Shown here piece after piece: positions 1 to 9,761 of a stretch of DNA of 60,039 bases. The stretch is from Penium margaritaceum (Eukaryota > Streptophyta > Zygnematophyceae > Desmidiales > Peniaceae): positions 49,965-110,003 of the forward strand of contig SZWC01001208.1 of NCBI GenBank assembly GCA_023375785.1, given 5' to 3'. Each line of letters opens with the position of its first letter. Position 1 is the first letter of the stretch. Under the pieces are notes generated by a model. That model was not told the origin of the DNA. It was given only the letters and a program-made list of their open reading frames with translations, and did not search any database. The position numbers and the translations under genes are program-made.

Positions 1-1
1 G

Positions 2-553
2 CGTGCGTCGTGGCCCGCCAACGTGCAACCATCTGCAGGTGGCCCAGGTTCTGCCGTGGACACCATTCTGTGGGCCGACAACGCCATCAAGGCCACGGGC
101 AACAACGCGCTGGCGTCGAGGCTCGCGCAGACGGCCAACGGCATCTCGTACATGCAGACGGGCATCGGCCTCGTCACGTTCAAGGCCAGCAACCTGCTGG
201 AGGTGTCCGTGCCCAACCTGGCCGGCAACTACTTCACGGCGCAGACGGGCGACGTCGCCGCTGCACTGACGCGCCCATTCCCGAGTCCTGTGGCGTCGTG
301 GTCGCGCACGAGCCTGGTGTACAAGCGCGGCGTGAAGACGTACCCCCTCGTGTCGTTCATCCTCAGCCTGTGGCGCAGCGACTACACCACGCCCGCCGGC
401 CAGTTCCCCACCGCTGGCCTCGTCAAGAAGTGGGGCCAGTACGTTCTGTCCGCTCCGGGCCAGGCCTTGACCAGGCAGGCCCTCTCCTTCCCCCTGTCGC
501 CGTCGGACACCGCACCCTTCCTCGCCGCACTCCGCAACGTGAGGACCGCCTAA
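2..553 (+). CDS. PstS-like phosphate-binding protein, 3' terminal exon (partial gene)
   Basis: The reading frame is open from base 2 to the TAA at 551-553, giving about 183 residues; the 5' part of the gene lies outside the window. It matches the C-terminal lobe of the ABC-type phosphate substrate-binding family (PstS). It opens with a Trp-Pro motif (WPANV), then a Gly/Asn-rich loop and an 'NGISYMQTGIGL' segment corresponding to the family's 'GAIGYVEY' strand, then 'TYPLVSFILSL' corresponding to the 'YPI..TTFIL' strand, and ends with a helix containing 'VKKWGQYVLSAPGQALT'. In bacteria PstS delivers phosphate to the PstCAB importer. In a eukaryote without an evident Pst transporter the role is unknown. 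High GC and regular codon use contrast with the repeats that follow. It is probably a tandem paralogue of the gene at 58939. Family assignment is fairly sure; ligand and function are not. Confidence 0.75.
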   Translation, partial: RASWPANVQPSAGGPGSAVDTILWADNAIKATGNNALASRLAQTANGISYMQTGIGLVTFKASNLLEVSVPNLAGNYFTAQTGDVAAALTRPFPSPVASWSRTSLVYKRGVKTYPLVSFILSLWRSDYTTPAGQFPTAGLVKKWGQYVLSAPGQALTRQALSFPLSPSDTAPFLAALRNVRTA

Positions 554-849
554 GCGCTCATGCTCCTCTGCTGCTGTGCACCCTCAGCACCTTGCGGGTC
601 CCGGTGCAGTTTTGATCAGTAGAAGGCGCAGCAATGCTCTGTCTAGGGTGGGTGTGGAGCCGTCTGTGTAGGCACCCTGCTCAACCCATTCTTTTGGCTT
701 GCTCGGGTGTGGAGTGGGAGTGCCACCTGGCTTGGGTCGCATTCGGAATAATCAGTTATCGCTAGTGAATTGGATGGACTCTACTTTCTGATTCCAATTC
801 ATACCAGCTTGGTGCGGAGGTACCGCCAATGGATTATATGGGGCATTGG
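554..849. other. 3' flank of the first PstS-like gene
   Basis: This is non-coding sequence between the stop codon and the target duplication of the LTR element. It should hold the 3' UTR. I see no canonical AATAAA signal. The retroelement begins 297 bases after the stop and points toward the gene, so transcripts of the two would converge. Confidence 0.4.
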
Positions 850-1255
850 TGTAACAAACCGAAGTTCGTAGGTGGGTAGAGTAGTAAGAAAGAGCCCTCG
901 GAACGGAATGGTTAGCCTCGACGGCTCAACCAGCGGGTAAAATCCCACAGGGTGGACGCCGGAACGCGTCCCACCGAACAACGTATCGTCATAGGGCAGG
1001 ATGTTGCAGGATATTTTCCTGCCGTGCTGATGTCATCGGATGGACATGGACAGTCCATCCTCTTCCACTAAGGCTAACTACTAACCAATTAGCTAAAGGG
1101 GAAATCCTGACATGGCAGATATTTGTATTTGGGATAGTACCCGACTTACCCAGATTACCTGTTTGGGTGTAAAAATACCCAGTTGGTAGTGTGTGGTCGG
1201 TTCTACCCAAGGGGTAGTGAGCTATTTTGTACCCCGACTACGTCGCCGTGTTACA
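850..1255 (-). repeat. 3' LTR of the gag-less element
   Basis: This 406-bp copy begins TGTAACAAAC and ends CCGTGTTACA on the plus strand. It pairs with the copy at 8539-8944. The left flank 845-849 is ATTGG. Confidence 0.93.
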
Positions 1256-1270
1256 TTCCTCCCCCTTTAG
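1256..1270 (-). promoter_or_regulatory. Polypurine tract
   Basis: On the minus strand this reads CTAAAGGGGGAGGAA and directly abuts the TG of the 3' LTR. That is the position and composition of a plus-strand primer for reverse transcription. Confidence 0.85.
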
Positions 1271-4200
1271 CTGCAAACCGTCCTCAGTTTGCAAGGGAAA
1301 GAGGTTCACTCGACAAACCAACCACGTAGGGAAGGTACAAAGAGCGGTTGAAACATCAACATGACGCTTGTGTCTAAAGGAAGTTGTGTGAGACGTGCTA
1401 TACGAGCACATGGTATTTTCCAGTGCATGTATCCATGTTACATGCTCATCTTTTCTCATGATGCAAGTATGCGTCAGCTTCATACCGAAGCAAGACATTC
1501 CATCACGAGAACCCACAAGAGGGTCCATGCACATGTGGCTTTGATGCTTGAAGGTTCGACGAAGCTTCGTGCATCGGTTTTGGTGAGACATCACTCATCT
1601 TATGTTGACACAGCAACAACATCTTCCATGCTTGAGCATGGGGTTTTCATGCTGGATATCGAAGAGAAAGCTGTGAGATGGAAAATGAATTTCCTGGTGG
1701 GCTTTGTGGGTGTTCAGCCTTGGAATTGCAGCGACGCGTCCTCCCCTTTTTGTTGAGGAGCGTCCTCGCGACAAGTGCCCGGGAAAATACTTGTTGGGCC
1801 ACAACAATGTGCCACCGTTCCCGAAGGAAAATTCTCTTCGTGGGGCACACGCCAGGGTGGTACCCCCGGGGGCGTGGTCACTCAAACTCAATCTCATCCT
1901 CCACTAGGGTTTCAACTAAGAAAACCCCAGGGAAGTTTTGCATGTGGTCAGGTCCACATGTGGCTACCATAGCCGGTTCAGTTGGGTTGGCTGAACAACC
2001 ATTCCTGATGGAGCTCTTGGCTCAAAAACTGACATGGTGGGCCGGTGTCGGCGCCATGAAACAAGTTTAAACATGTCATGTGACAATGCTTACGGACCAA
2101 CTGAACATTGAAGACCATATGGTCTTGCATTATATGGGACAGTGCCAAGCGTGTCCGATACATGACGTTGTCACAGCATAGGTCTCCCAGCACACGTGTC
2201 TACCATAATGTGATGACGGATGAGACTGTCATTTGGTAACACGGAGACCTAGACGGAAGGCACCTGAAGCCTGCCGTCCCTGCACTCGACGGACGAGTGG
2301 GTACCATTGGATGCCGTGTGGTCTAAGACTTTCCACAGTGTGGAGATAATCTCGGGTAGTGTGATGTGCTTGGACACACAACCCATCTTCTTAGACCAGA
2401 AGAGTGTTCATTGCACATTGCAAAGTTGCCAAGTGCCCAGTCTTGAGTAACGCGGTGGATGAGACCCAAAAATCCGACGTTAAGATTGTTGGAAGAAACG
2501 GGTAACGAAATGCCACATGAATGTTTGTAGTTGTGTTTTGCACAGGTATTTGTGAATCACCCGAACACATCAGTAGCATGACTGAAGGTGTGAAATGGGT
2601 CATTGCCGTGGAAGTTGGGAGCTTCGAGTGTGGTCACTGAAGGAAGGTGATCATACTCGGATTACTCGAGCAATGTCATCCAACTTGAACGTCAATTACA
2701 TCCCATACTTTCTAGGATGAAAAGAAGTTAGACTGTTGTGTACCTTAGTATGGTTTGTGCTTTGCTTGCACAATACGAAGACATGTCCACGGTACGTGTC
2801 AATCCTTAAAGGAGCACGTAAACATACAGGGGTGCCCTGTGCTTCTCGAAACATCTGGGAGATGTCTAAAGAAAAGCATTGGAGAGCATTGGTACAAAAG
2901 TACACTTCTACAGTGTGTGGACCATTGATCATTGCTCATTGCCTTGGAAGGCTACATCTGGTGTTTTTAGTCACCCTAGGTTGTCTATAACCAACGGTGA
3001 ACACCAGAGTGTCTTATGGGTAGACCATATCACCATGAGTTTGACGAAATATCGTCATCCAATGGGAATCTCGTTGGGCTGTACAGCATGATGTTGTTAT
3101 GTAATCACATAACCATGCTTACAATACCAGATTATGACCTGGTTTCAGTGCGTAAAGTAGGCACTACGCCCATTGCTGAGGAGTGAGCAAGGGCGTCATG
3201 TATATCCCAATGGAAATCAAACAGTGCTCTATAGATGAGCAACTGCCGGACTGGATCGGCAAGGTATCGAGTAGTGCACATTCGGGTGAAGTAGATGTCA
3301 TCAGGATAATGACTTAAGTGCCCGTACTGTGCATGACAGAATGAGGGGCTATGAGTGGTTTCAAATTTACAGCTATACTAGCTTAAAGGCCAGCTGTAAT
3401 GATTTAGATGCTGGGTAGATGGCACCGTCGTAGAGGTGTCATCCAAAATATTTTGCAGTTGGTTGGATCATGCTAGGTTTTGACCTTGCCATGTGTATGG
3501 CAGGCATGAACATCCTTAGTGCACTTCGAGTACTGACACGCAGCCATGATGGTGAGTGTCTTCGATAGTAGCACACTTGCACATTGTCTTCCCGAGCCCT
3601 AGCTGTAGCATAGGAGTTCGAGGATTATGAAGCACGTAACACGTGGAGTGTTGCTCTTCATGAATCATCCAACATCAATTGTTATGACAGAGTGGTATGT
3701 GTCACAGTGTGAGTACAGACCCCTCTTGCCGCTTCTTAACCATGGTATCTCCATGCTTGCAAACATGGTTGAGATTTGACCATGCTGGCCATCAAAGTCC
3801 ATTGTGGACTACATCATGGTAAGAGAAACCCTCACAGTGGAGACAAGGTGGAAGCTGTCCTCCTTGCATCGTACATTGTGTATATGGCCATGAAGAAATT
3901 CCATGACACATTCAACAATGTTCCTCATCCGTGTGTCGACATGGACCAAGCAAAGTGAGAACATGGGGATACAACCATGCCTCCTCGTGCTATATAACAC
4001 CTTGCTCTAACTGAGCATGTTAAGGTATTAGGACTCGTAAAGAGCATGCTCATTAGAGCCTTCAACATTAGCTCGCCCGTTTGGTTTTGTTCCGAATTGG
4101 TGTTAGAAGATGATGCCTTCTTGGATAGAAGTTTGCATCCACCTTAAACACTGGATTGACGAGCAGCCAAGGCACATGCCGGACATTTGATGCCACGGAC

Positions 4201-5840
4201 AAGTGAGTTGACGTATCGTCAAGTAAGTTATATGACCAAGAGTTTCACCACAGGTGTGGCTGACTTGGAACATGTCCCGAGTATGTTGTGTACTCTGTAT
4301 ATGTGGTCCAGGAGACAGAGAGATGAACTATGTTCATGACCTGAACAGTGTCAATTCATGATATGCCTTCAAGCATGAAGGCTACTGATTGCATGTGTCA
4401 CGTATCACGAGCTTAGAGCCTCATGGGCTTTTGTTGTGGACGACATGCATTCCGGCTCATTGCTTTGCCAGTACTGACATGCGTTTGAGCACTGTCGTTC
4501 ATCATGTTGCAGCACATGGTTTGACACTTGTAGCTCTGTCTATGATAAGATGCGACTCAGATGCGCCTGTTGAGGTTGCTTTGATGTTGTACAACATTAT
4601 GAGCCTGTGCCTCAGCACATATGCTTCATGTAACCGAAGCATGCACTTTGACGTACGTCACGGATGCTTGGTGCATGCGTCCACCATTAAAATCGATGTA
4701 CAAGACACCATGGTTGGGTGGATGGGATTGCAAAGAATCAACGCCTTCATGAGTACAACTCAGAATCTCCAATTTTAGAGACGTGTCTAGGGTAGAAGTT
4801 TTGTCCCTGACATTGTACCCAATGGCGACATCCTTGTTGTCCAGAGGATTAACCATCTGGATGTCATGGTGTTGCTTGTAGTGTATGAGACATGCTGTAC
4901 CAGGTTTACGATCAAGAGCGATCGTGATCCCCAAGCCAATACCTCGTCATAGACAGGTTGCTGGAGCATTGGATCTTCTGGCTAACTCAGCTGGCAGTGC
5001 CACTATGTGTGGCATTGCGACAGCTAGAGATTTTCAGCATTTGTCATTATCCTCATAGGTTCTTTTGCTTGTGCCGTCCATGGCTTTGAGCAATAAAGAT
5101 CAGTGTTGAGGTACCATAAGGTCCTCTCGCAACTGCTGATCTCTTCCCCTTGCTCAACCTTTGGTCATTGACCAAGGAGTGTGAGGAGGGAGAGTGCGGG
5201 AATAGATGTTCTCACTGGCATTTACTTTTGGAAGCAATCCCGTCGTGTATAGTTTGTGCTAATGCTATCGTTCATGACCAACTGGTCACAAGTAGCATGA
5301 TGGCATATTCTGCTAATAGGTCTCAACAGGTTGAGATAAGGATTTACAGATGTTGACTGTGCCGACATCAACCTTGTTGTGTTGCTTATACTGACACAAC
5401 GCATGCCAGTACTAGGCAAACTAACATGGCCCGTACCTCTTTTTAGAAGAGGTAACACAGTACACCATCACTTTTAGGATGTGCCAGTGTGGACCATGCC
5501 CCTGTTGGGGAGGTTCAGCATGGTCACTGTTGCCGATTGGCAAGCCATCATTGGTTATGCCGCCATTGAGCATGCCCATGTGGATCAAGCCATTACTAAA
5601 CAAGTTTGTGCGCTGGGCTATCCAACCCATTGTCGGGGGGGGGCGGGACGGTCTTAGCACACCGTTGCCCACTACAGGCCCTCTGCCAACAGGCCCACTG
5701 CTGGCGTGCTGCCATAGTGTGCTTGCTAGCTTTGAATGAGCAAAGAATTCTTTGTTGCCCCTAAACCCCCAAGGCCTCCGCTAGCCAGTGGCTAGGGCCG
5801 AGATAGGGGAGGTGCACTCGAACACGCACTCCTAGGTTTT
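1271..5840 (-). other. Interior of the gag-less element, no recognised coding
   Basis: About 4.6 kb between the polypurine tract and the GCTGCTGG-rich arrays. Open frames are short and scattered on both strands, and none resembles a retroelement or host protein that I know. The sequence is of mixed composition, with many CATG tetranucleotides. It may be captured host sequence or decayed internal sequence. Confidence 0.5.
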
Positions 5841-5849
5841 TCTACTTTG

Positions 5850-6790
5850 TTTCATCCATTTGAAGTGGCCGTGCGTGTAGAGAGTGTGCTGCTATTTGTA
5901 ACAATAGCACAGCCTCTACCGCTTCTGGCCATAACAACAGGGTGTGTGCTGCCGTTGGCGATGCTAGCACATCTCATACCGCTGCTGGTGGTGCCTGCAG
6001 GGCTCTTGCTTCTATTGGCAGCACCAGTAAGATGTGCACCGCTGCTGGCAAAGACAACAGGGCGTGCGTTGCTGCTAGCGATGTAAGAGCAGCCTCTGCC
6101 GCTGCTGGCAATGCCGGCAAGGCATGTGCCACCAGCACGGCGTGTGCCTCCGCTATCAACTCAAGCAGGGCGCTCGCTGCTCGTGGAAGAGTCAGCCGAG
6201 TGTCTGCTGCTCCTCGCGGTGCCAGGGCAGCCCTTCCCGGTGCTGGCAACGCCGCAGTGCACGAACTGCTACTGGGAGTGCCAGGCAACCCCTACCGCTA
6301 CTGGCAATGCCAGCAGGTTGCTTGCCATTGCTGGCAACGCCAACAGGGTGCTCGCTACTGGCAAAGCCACCAGAGCGTCAGTCGCTTCTTGCGATGCCAA
6401 GCAGCCCTTAACCGCTGCTGGCTATGCCCGTAAGGTGCTTGTTGCTGCTGGAAAAGCCAGCCGAGCGTCAGCTGCTGCTGGCGGTGCCAGGCAGTCCTTT
6501 GCCGCTGCTGGCAACGCCAGCACTGCGCTCGTTGCTTCTGGCAAAGCCAGCGGAGCGTCAGCTGCTGCTGGCGTTGCCAGGCAGCCCTTTGCCGCTGCCG
6601 GCAACGCCAGCACCACGCTCGTTGCTGCTGGTAAAACCAGCCGAGCGTCAGCTGCTGCTGGCGGTGTTAGGCAGCCCTTTGCCGCTGCCGGCAGCGCCAG
6701 CACCATGCTCGTTGCTGCTGGCAAAATCCAGCCAACCGTCAGCTGCTGCTAGCGGTGCCGAGCAGCCCTTTGCCGATGCTGGTAGCGCAA
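5850..6790. repeat. Degenerate GCTGCTGG-rich array grading into 90-bp tandem units
   Basis: The left part holds irregular copies of a GCTGCTGGCAA-type motif. From about 6440 to 6790 a 90-bp period is visible: a block with AGCGTCAGCTGCTGCTGGC recurs at about 6465, 6555, 6645 and 6735. It is continuous with the 60-bp array to its right. Confidence 0.75.
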
Positions 6791-8250
6791 GCAAAACGTG
6801 CGCTGCTGCTGGTGAAGCCAGAGCAGCCTCTGCCGCTGCTGGCCGCGCCAGCAGGGCGTGCGCTGCTGCTGGCAAAGCCAGAGCAGCCTCTGCTGCTGCT
6901 GTTCACGCCAGCAGGGCGTGCGCTGCTGCTGGCAGCGCCAGCGTAGCTTCTGCTGCTGCTGGCGACGCTAGCAGGGCGTGCGCTACTGCTGGCGAAGCCA
7001 GAGAAGCCACTGCCGCTACTGGCCATGCCAGCAGGGCGTGCGCTACTGCTGGCAAAGCCAGTGCAGCCTCTTCCGCTGCTGGCCGCGCCAGCAGGGCGTG
7101 CGCTGCTGCTGGCAGCGCCAGCGCAGCTTCTGCCGTTGCTGGCGACGCCAGCAGGGCGTGCGCTGCTGCTGGCAGCGCCAGGGCAGCCTCTGCCGCTGCT
7201 GGCGACGCCAGCAGGGCGTGCGCTGCTGCTGGCAGCGCCAGTGCAGCTTTTGCCACTGCTGGCAACGCCAGCAGGGCGTGCGCTGCTGCTAGCAGCGCCA
7301 GCGCAGCTTCTGCCGTTGCTGGTTACGTCAGCAGGGCGTGCGCTGCTGCTGGCAGCGCCAGGGCAGCCTCTGCCGCTGCTGGCGATGCCAGCAGGGCGTG
7401 CGCTGCTGCTAGCAGCGCCAGCGCAGATTCTGCCGCTGCTGGCAACGCCAGCAGAGCGTGCGCTGCTGCTGGCGATGCAAGCGCAGCCATCGCCGCTACT
7501 GGGAGCGCCAGCAGGGTGTTCGCTGCTGCTGGCGATGCCACTGCAGCCATTGCCGCAGCTGGCAGCGCCAGCAGGGCGTTTGCTGCTGCTGGTGATGCCA
7601 GCGCAGCCATTGTCGCTGCTGGCAACGCCAGCAGAGCGTCGCCTGCTGGTCGCACCAGCGGGCCGTCGCCTGCTTGGCGAACCTGCAGGCCGTCGCCTGC
7701 TGGTCGCACCAGCAGGCCGTCGCCTGCTCGTCGCACCAGCAGGCGGGCGCCTGCTGGGCGAACCAGCAGGCCGTCGCCTGCTGGTCGCACCAGCAGGCGG
7801 GCACCTTCTGGGCGAACCAGCAGGCCGTCGCCTGCTGGTCGCACCAGCAGGTGGGCGCCTGCTGGGCAAACCAGCAGGCCGTCGCCTGCTGGTCGCACCA
7901 GCAGGCGGGCGTCTGCTTGTCGCACCAGCAGGCCGTCGCCTGCTGGTCGCACCAGCAGGCGGGTTGCCGCCCTTGGAGGGTGTCCGTCCGGCTTGCTGGA
8001 ATGCCCAGCGTCGCCGGCTTCTTTGCGGGGGGGTTTCACCCGCAAGGGACGCGCGAAGCGCGTTTCCCCAGTCGGCGAGCGCCACTACGCCAAAGCGGGG
8101 CCGGGAGTAAAACCGAAGCGCCCGACTTCGGTTTACTGTTCCCGGGTCCCGCGTTGGGACGGGCGTGGAGCTCGGATGCTCGGCTGCGGCTTCGCAGTGG
8201 TTTGGCGCACGGCTGTTGAGTAACGGTGAAGCGCCATCGAAGCGCGCCAT
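6739..8250 (-). CDS. Long Arg-rich repeat ORF in gag position of the LTR element (hypothetical, 503 aa)
   Basis: The frame runs from an ATG at 8250-8248, about 275 bases after the primer-binding site, to about 6739. That is the right strand and place for gag. The first 105 or so residues are non-repetitive. Then come 9-residue repeats of the type PAGATSRRR, strongly basic, encoded by the 27-bp array. These are followed by 20-residue Ser/Ala/Gly-rich repeats encoded by the 60-bp array. No Gag, zinc-knuckle or other known domain is visible. The Arg-rich part could bind nucleic acid, but that is inference. Because all periods are multiples of three, other frames on both strands are also open (for example 6424-8223 plus, about 599 codons). 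The ORF may therefore be a by-product of repeat structure and not a real gene. Confidence 0.3.
   Translation of the reverse strand: MARFDGASPLLNSRAPNHCEAAAEHPSSTPVPTRDPGTVNRSRALRFYSRPRFGVVALADWGNALRASLAGETPPQRSRRRWAFQQAGRTPSKGGNPPAGATSRRRPAGATSRRPPAGATSRRRPAGLPSRRPPAGATSRRRPAGSPRRCPPAGATSRRRPAGSPSRRPPAGATSRRRPAGATSRRRPAGSPSRRRPAGATSRRRSAGVASSDNGCAGITSSSKRPAGAASCGNGCSGIASSSEHPAGAPSSGDGCACIASSSARSAGVASSGRICAGAASSSARPAGIASSGRGCPGAASSSARPADVTSNGRSCAGAASSSARPAGVASSGKSCTGAASSSARPAGVASSGRGCPGAASSSARPAGVASNGRSCAGAASSSARPAGAASSGRGCTGFASSSARPAGMASSGSGFSGFASSSARPASVASSSRSYAGAASSSARPAGVNSSSRGCSGFASSSARPAGAASSGRGCSGFTSSSARFACATSIGKGLLGTASSS
6781..7630. repeat. 60-bp tandem array, about 14 units
   Basis: Each unit carries GCCAGCAGGGCGTGCGCTGC followed by TGCTGGC, a GCCAG-GCAGC segment and a TGCCGCTGCTGGC segment. 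The period is exactly 60, so any reading frame repeats every 20 codons. Within each unit CTGCTGGC and GCCAGCAG are complementary and about 4 bases apart, so every unit could form a small hairpin. Confidence 0.9.
7640..7970. repeat. 27-bp palindromic tandem array, about 12 units
   Basis: The unit is GCCTGCTGG, a 5-base loop such as TCGCA, CCAGCAGGC, then a 4-base spacer. The two 9-base arms are perfectly complementary in most units, so the array is a row of potential hairpins. The period of 27 keeps frames open. Confidence 0.9.
8100..8135. other. Inverted repeat in the retroelement leader
   Basis: ACCGAAG and CTTCGGT face each other across CGCCCGA, and flanking bases extend the pairing to GTAA and TTAC. 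It lies in the non-repeat region upstream of the arrays. It could be an RNA structure in the element transcript. Confidence 0.5.
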
Positions 8251-8271
8251 GGCGGCTTAACGCCATGGCGC
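8244..8271. other. Perfect 11-bp inverted repeat overlapping the putative ORF start
   Basis: GCGCCATGGCG (8244-8254) and CGCCATGGCGC (8261-8271) are exact reverse complements separated by GCTTAA. On the element's sense strand the ATG of the 503-codon frame lies inside one arm. Structured leaders of retroelements often serve RNA dimerisation or packaging; that role is inferred here. Confidence 0.6.
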
Positions 8272-8525
8272 TTTTCTCTGCTCACGTCTTGGCCCATCGG
8301 TGGCCCTCGGCTTACCCCGTGCGCAGCCCGTTGGGCGCGGCGCAGCCCATCGGTCAACATCGCACGACTGCGCCGACCGGAAGTAGGACGCGAGCAAGTG
8401 TCCGGGGGGATTTTTTCTGACATGGCCTCCGAACTGGAGGAGTGCAAACATTGTCCGCCCGTCAGGGACCCCGGGTCCCGATGAAGTGAAGCGCGGAAGT
8501 CGTAGGTCTCCAGAATCGTGACGTG
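8272..8525 (-). other. Leader of the gag-less element
   Basis: About 250 bases lie between the primer-binding site and the putative ORF start. They are GC-rich, with several short inverted repeats and no recognised coding. Confidence 0.5.
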
Positions 8526-8537
8526 GCTCTGATACCA
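8526..8537 (-). promoter_or_regulatory. Primer-binding site, initiator tRNA-Met type
   Basis: The minus strand reads TGGTATCAGAGC, one base after the LTR end. This is the classic primer site complementary to the 3' end of plant-type initiator tRNA-Met. It fixes the element's orientation. Confidence 0.92.
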
Positions 8538-8538
8538 A

Positions 8539-8944
8539 TGTAACAAAACGAAGTTCGTAGATGGGTAGAGTAGTAAGAAAGAGCCCTCGGAACAGAATGG
8601 TTAGCCTCGACGGCTCAACCAGCAGGTAAAATCCCACAGGGTGGACGCCGGAGCGCGTCCCACCGACCAACGTATCGTCATAGGGCAGGATGTTGCAGGA
8701 TATTTTCCTGCCGTGCTAATGTCATCGGATGGACCTGGACGGTCCATCCTCTTCCACTAAGGCTAACTACTAACCAATCAGCTAAAGGGGAAATCCTGAC
8801 CTGGCAGATATTTGTATTTGGGATAATACCCGACTTACCCAGATTACCTGTTTGGGTGTAAAAATACCCAGTTGGTAGTTTATGGTCGGTTCTACCCAAG
8901 GGGTAGTGATCTATTTTGTACCACGACTAGGTCGCCGTGTTACA
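8539..8944 (-). repeat. 5' LTR of the gag-less element
   Basis: This 406-bp copy starts TGTAACAAAA and ends CCGTGTTACA on the plus strand. It is followed by ATTGG at 8945-8949, the right copy of the target duplication. The element's promoter should lie here. Confidence 0.93.
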
Positions 8945-8949
8945 ATTGG

Positions 8950-9761
8950 TGCTTGGTGCATTGCATCTACTCTGGTGTCTGATTCTATCCTGTACTCGAT
9001 ACACCATCTACGCTGGTACCTTGTTGGCATGCCCCTTTCCGCGTGATGAACAAAACCACAAGTATGATGGTGGAGGTGAGCCTCAGCTGCAAGCGGTGTA
9101 CCGCAGCAAAGAGTTTTCTGTCTGAGGTGAAATGTGCGGCCAAAAAGAGTGGGATGCATGGACTTGGGTGAATATGGGTGAAACACCTCGGTGAAGTGAA
9201 TGGTTGTTGGATGCCCTGGATCCGGCGATAGGGCATTGCTGCCGTTGACAGCCAGTGCATACACAGGCTGTCTATGGTGACGTTGGTGGGCTCGTTTCAT
9301 TTGCGATGTCATGCAAACCTTTGAGGCTGAGGAGCTCTCACCTGCACATATGCCAATCCGTTGCCTCTGGGGGAATTCCACGTCACTTCATCCTGGTCAG
9401 CTGTAGTGGCCATGTGGTAGCAGGAGTGGCCTTGATCGTGCCTGTGACCATGTTTGCCTTCTCTGACTCGTCACATGTCAAGTGCAAAAAGTCCAGATTC
9501 TAAAGCACATTTTAACACTTGGGCTGTGCGGGCTTCTGAGGCAGAACCACTGTCTTCCTTGTCTTTGCTTCCTTTGCCCTGAATTGGATAGAGAGCTGGT
9601 GCGATCCCTCACACATCCTTGACAATGTGAGAGGGAGGGGAGCATCCCCACTATCAGCTCATTTTCTTTACTGTGTTTGTGACTCTGACCTTTCACAGCC
9701 ATTTCTTGTGCCTTTCAAGACAATATCAACGAATTTCACCTCATGACGTGTAGCAGTAGCC
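8950..9761. other. Single-copy-looking intergenic sequence
   Basis: About 0.8 kb between the gag-less element and the old Copia LTR. Before the insertion it would have continued from the 3' flank of the first PstS-like gene. Short frames exist on both strands, the longest on the minus strand at 8911-9381, but none is recognisable. Confidence 0.45.

Larger units (their letters stand above)
850..8944 (-). mobile_element. Complete non-autonomous LTR retrotransposon (large retrotransposon derivative, LARD-like)
   Basis: Two 406-bp direct repeats (850-1255 and 8539-8944) both begin TGTAACA and end TGTTACA. They are flanked by a perfect 5-bp target duplication, ATTGG, at 845-849 and 8945-8949. Orientation is minus: reading the minus strand, the right-hand LTR is followed at once by TGGTATCAGAGC (8537-8526), the common primer site for initiator tRNA-Met. 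A purine tract (1270-1256) precedes the left-hand LTR. The 7.3-kb interior has no recognisable gag, protease, integrase or reverse transcriptase, so it would need proteins from another element. The interior carries tandem arrays and a long repeat ORF. The LTRs differ at about 17 positions by eye, so this is a fairly recent insertion compared with the Copia elements nearby. Confidence 0.9.

Noticed and set aside
5850-7970. Regularly spaced palindromic repeats that might suggest a CRISPR array
   Set aside because: Units are contiguous or nearly so, without unique spacers, there are no cas genes, and the context is a eukaryotic LTR element.
6424-8223. 599-codon plus-strand Ala-rich frame in the tandem arrays
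   Set aside because: It is antisense to the element, is made almost entirely of the repeat, and is open only because repeat periods are multiples of three.
8911-9381. 156-codon minus-strand frame in intergenic sequence
   Set aside because: No recognisable motif or start context; insufficient to call a gene.
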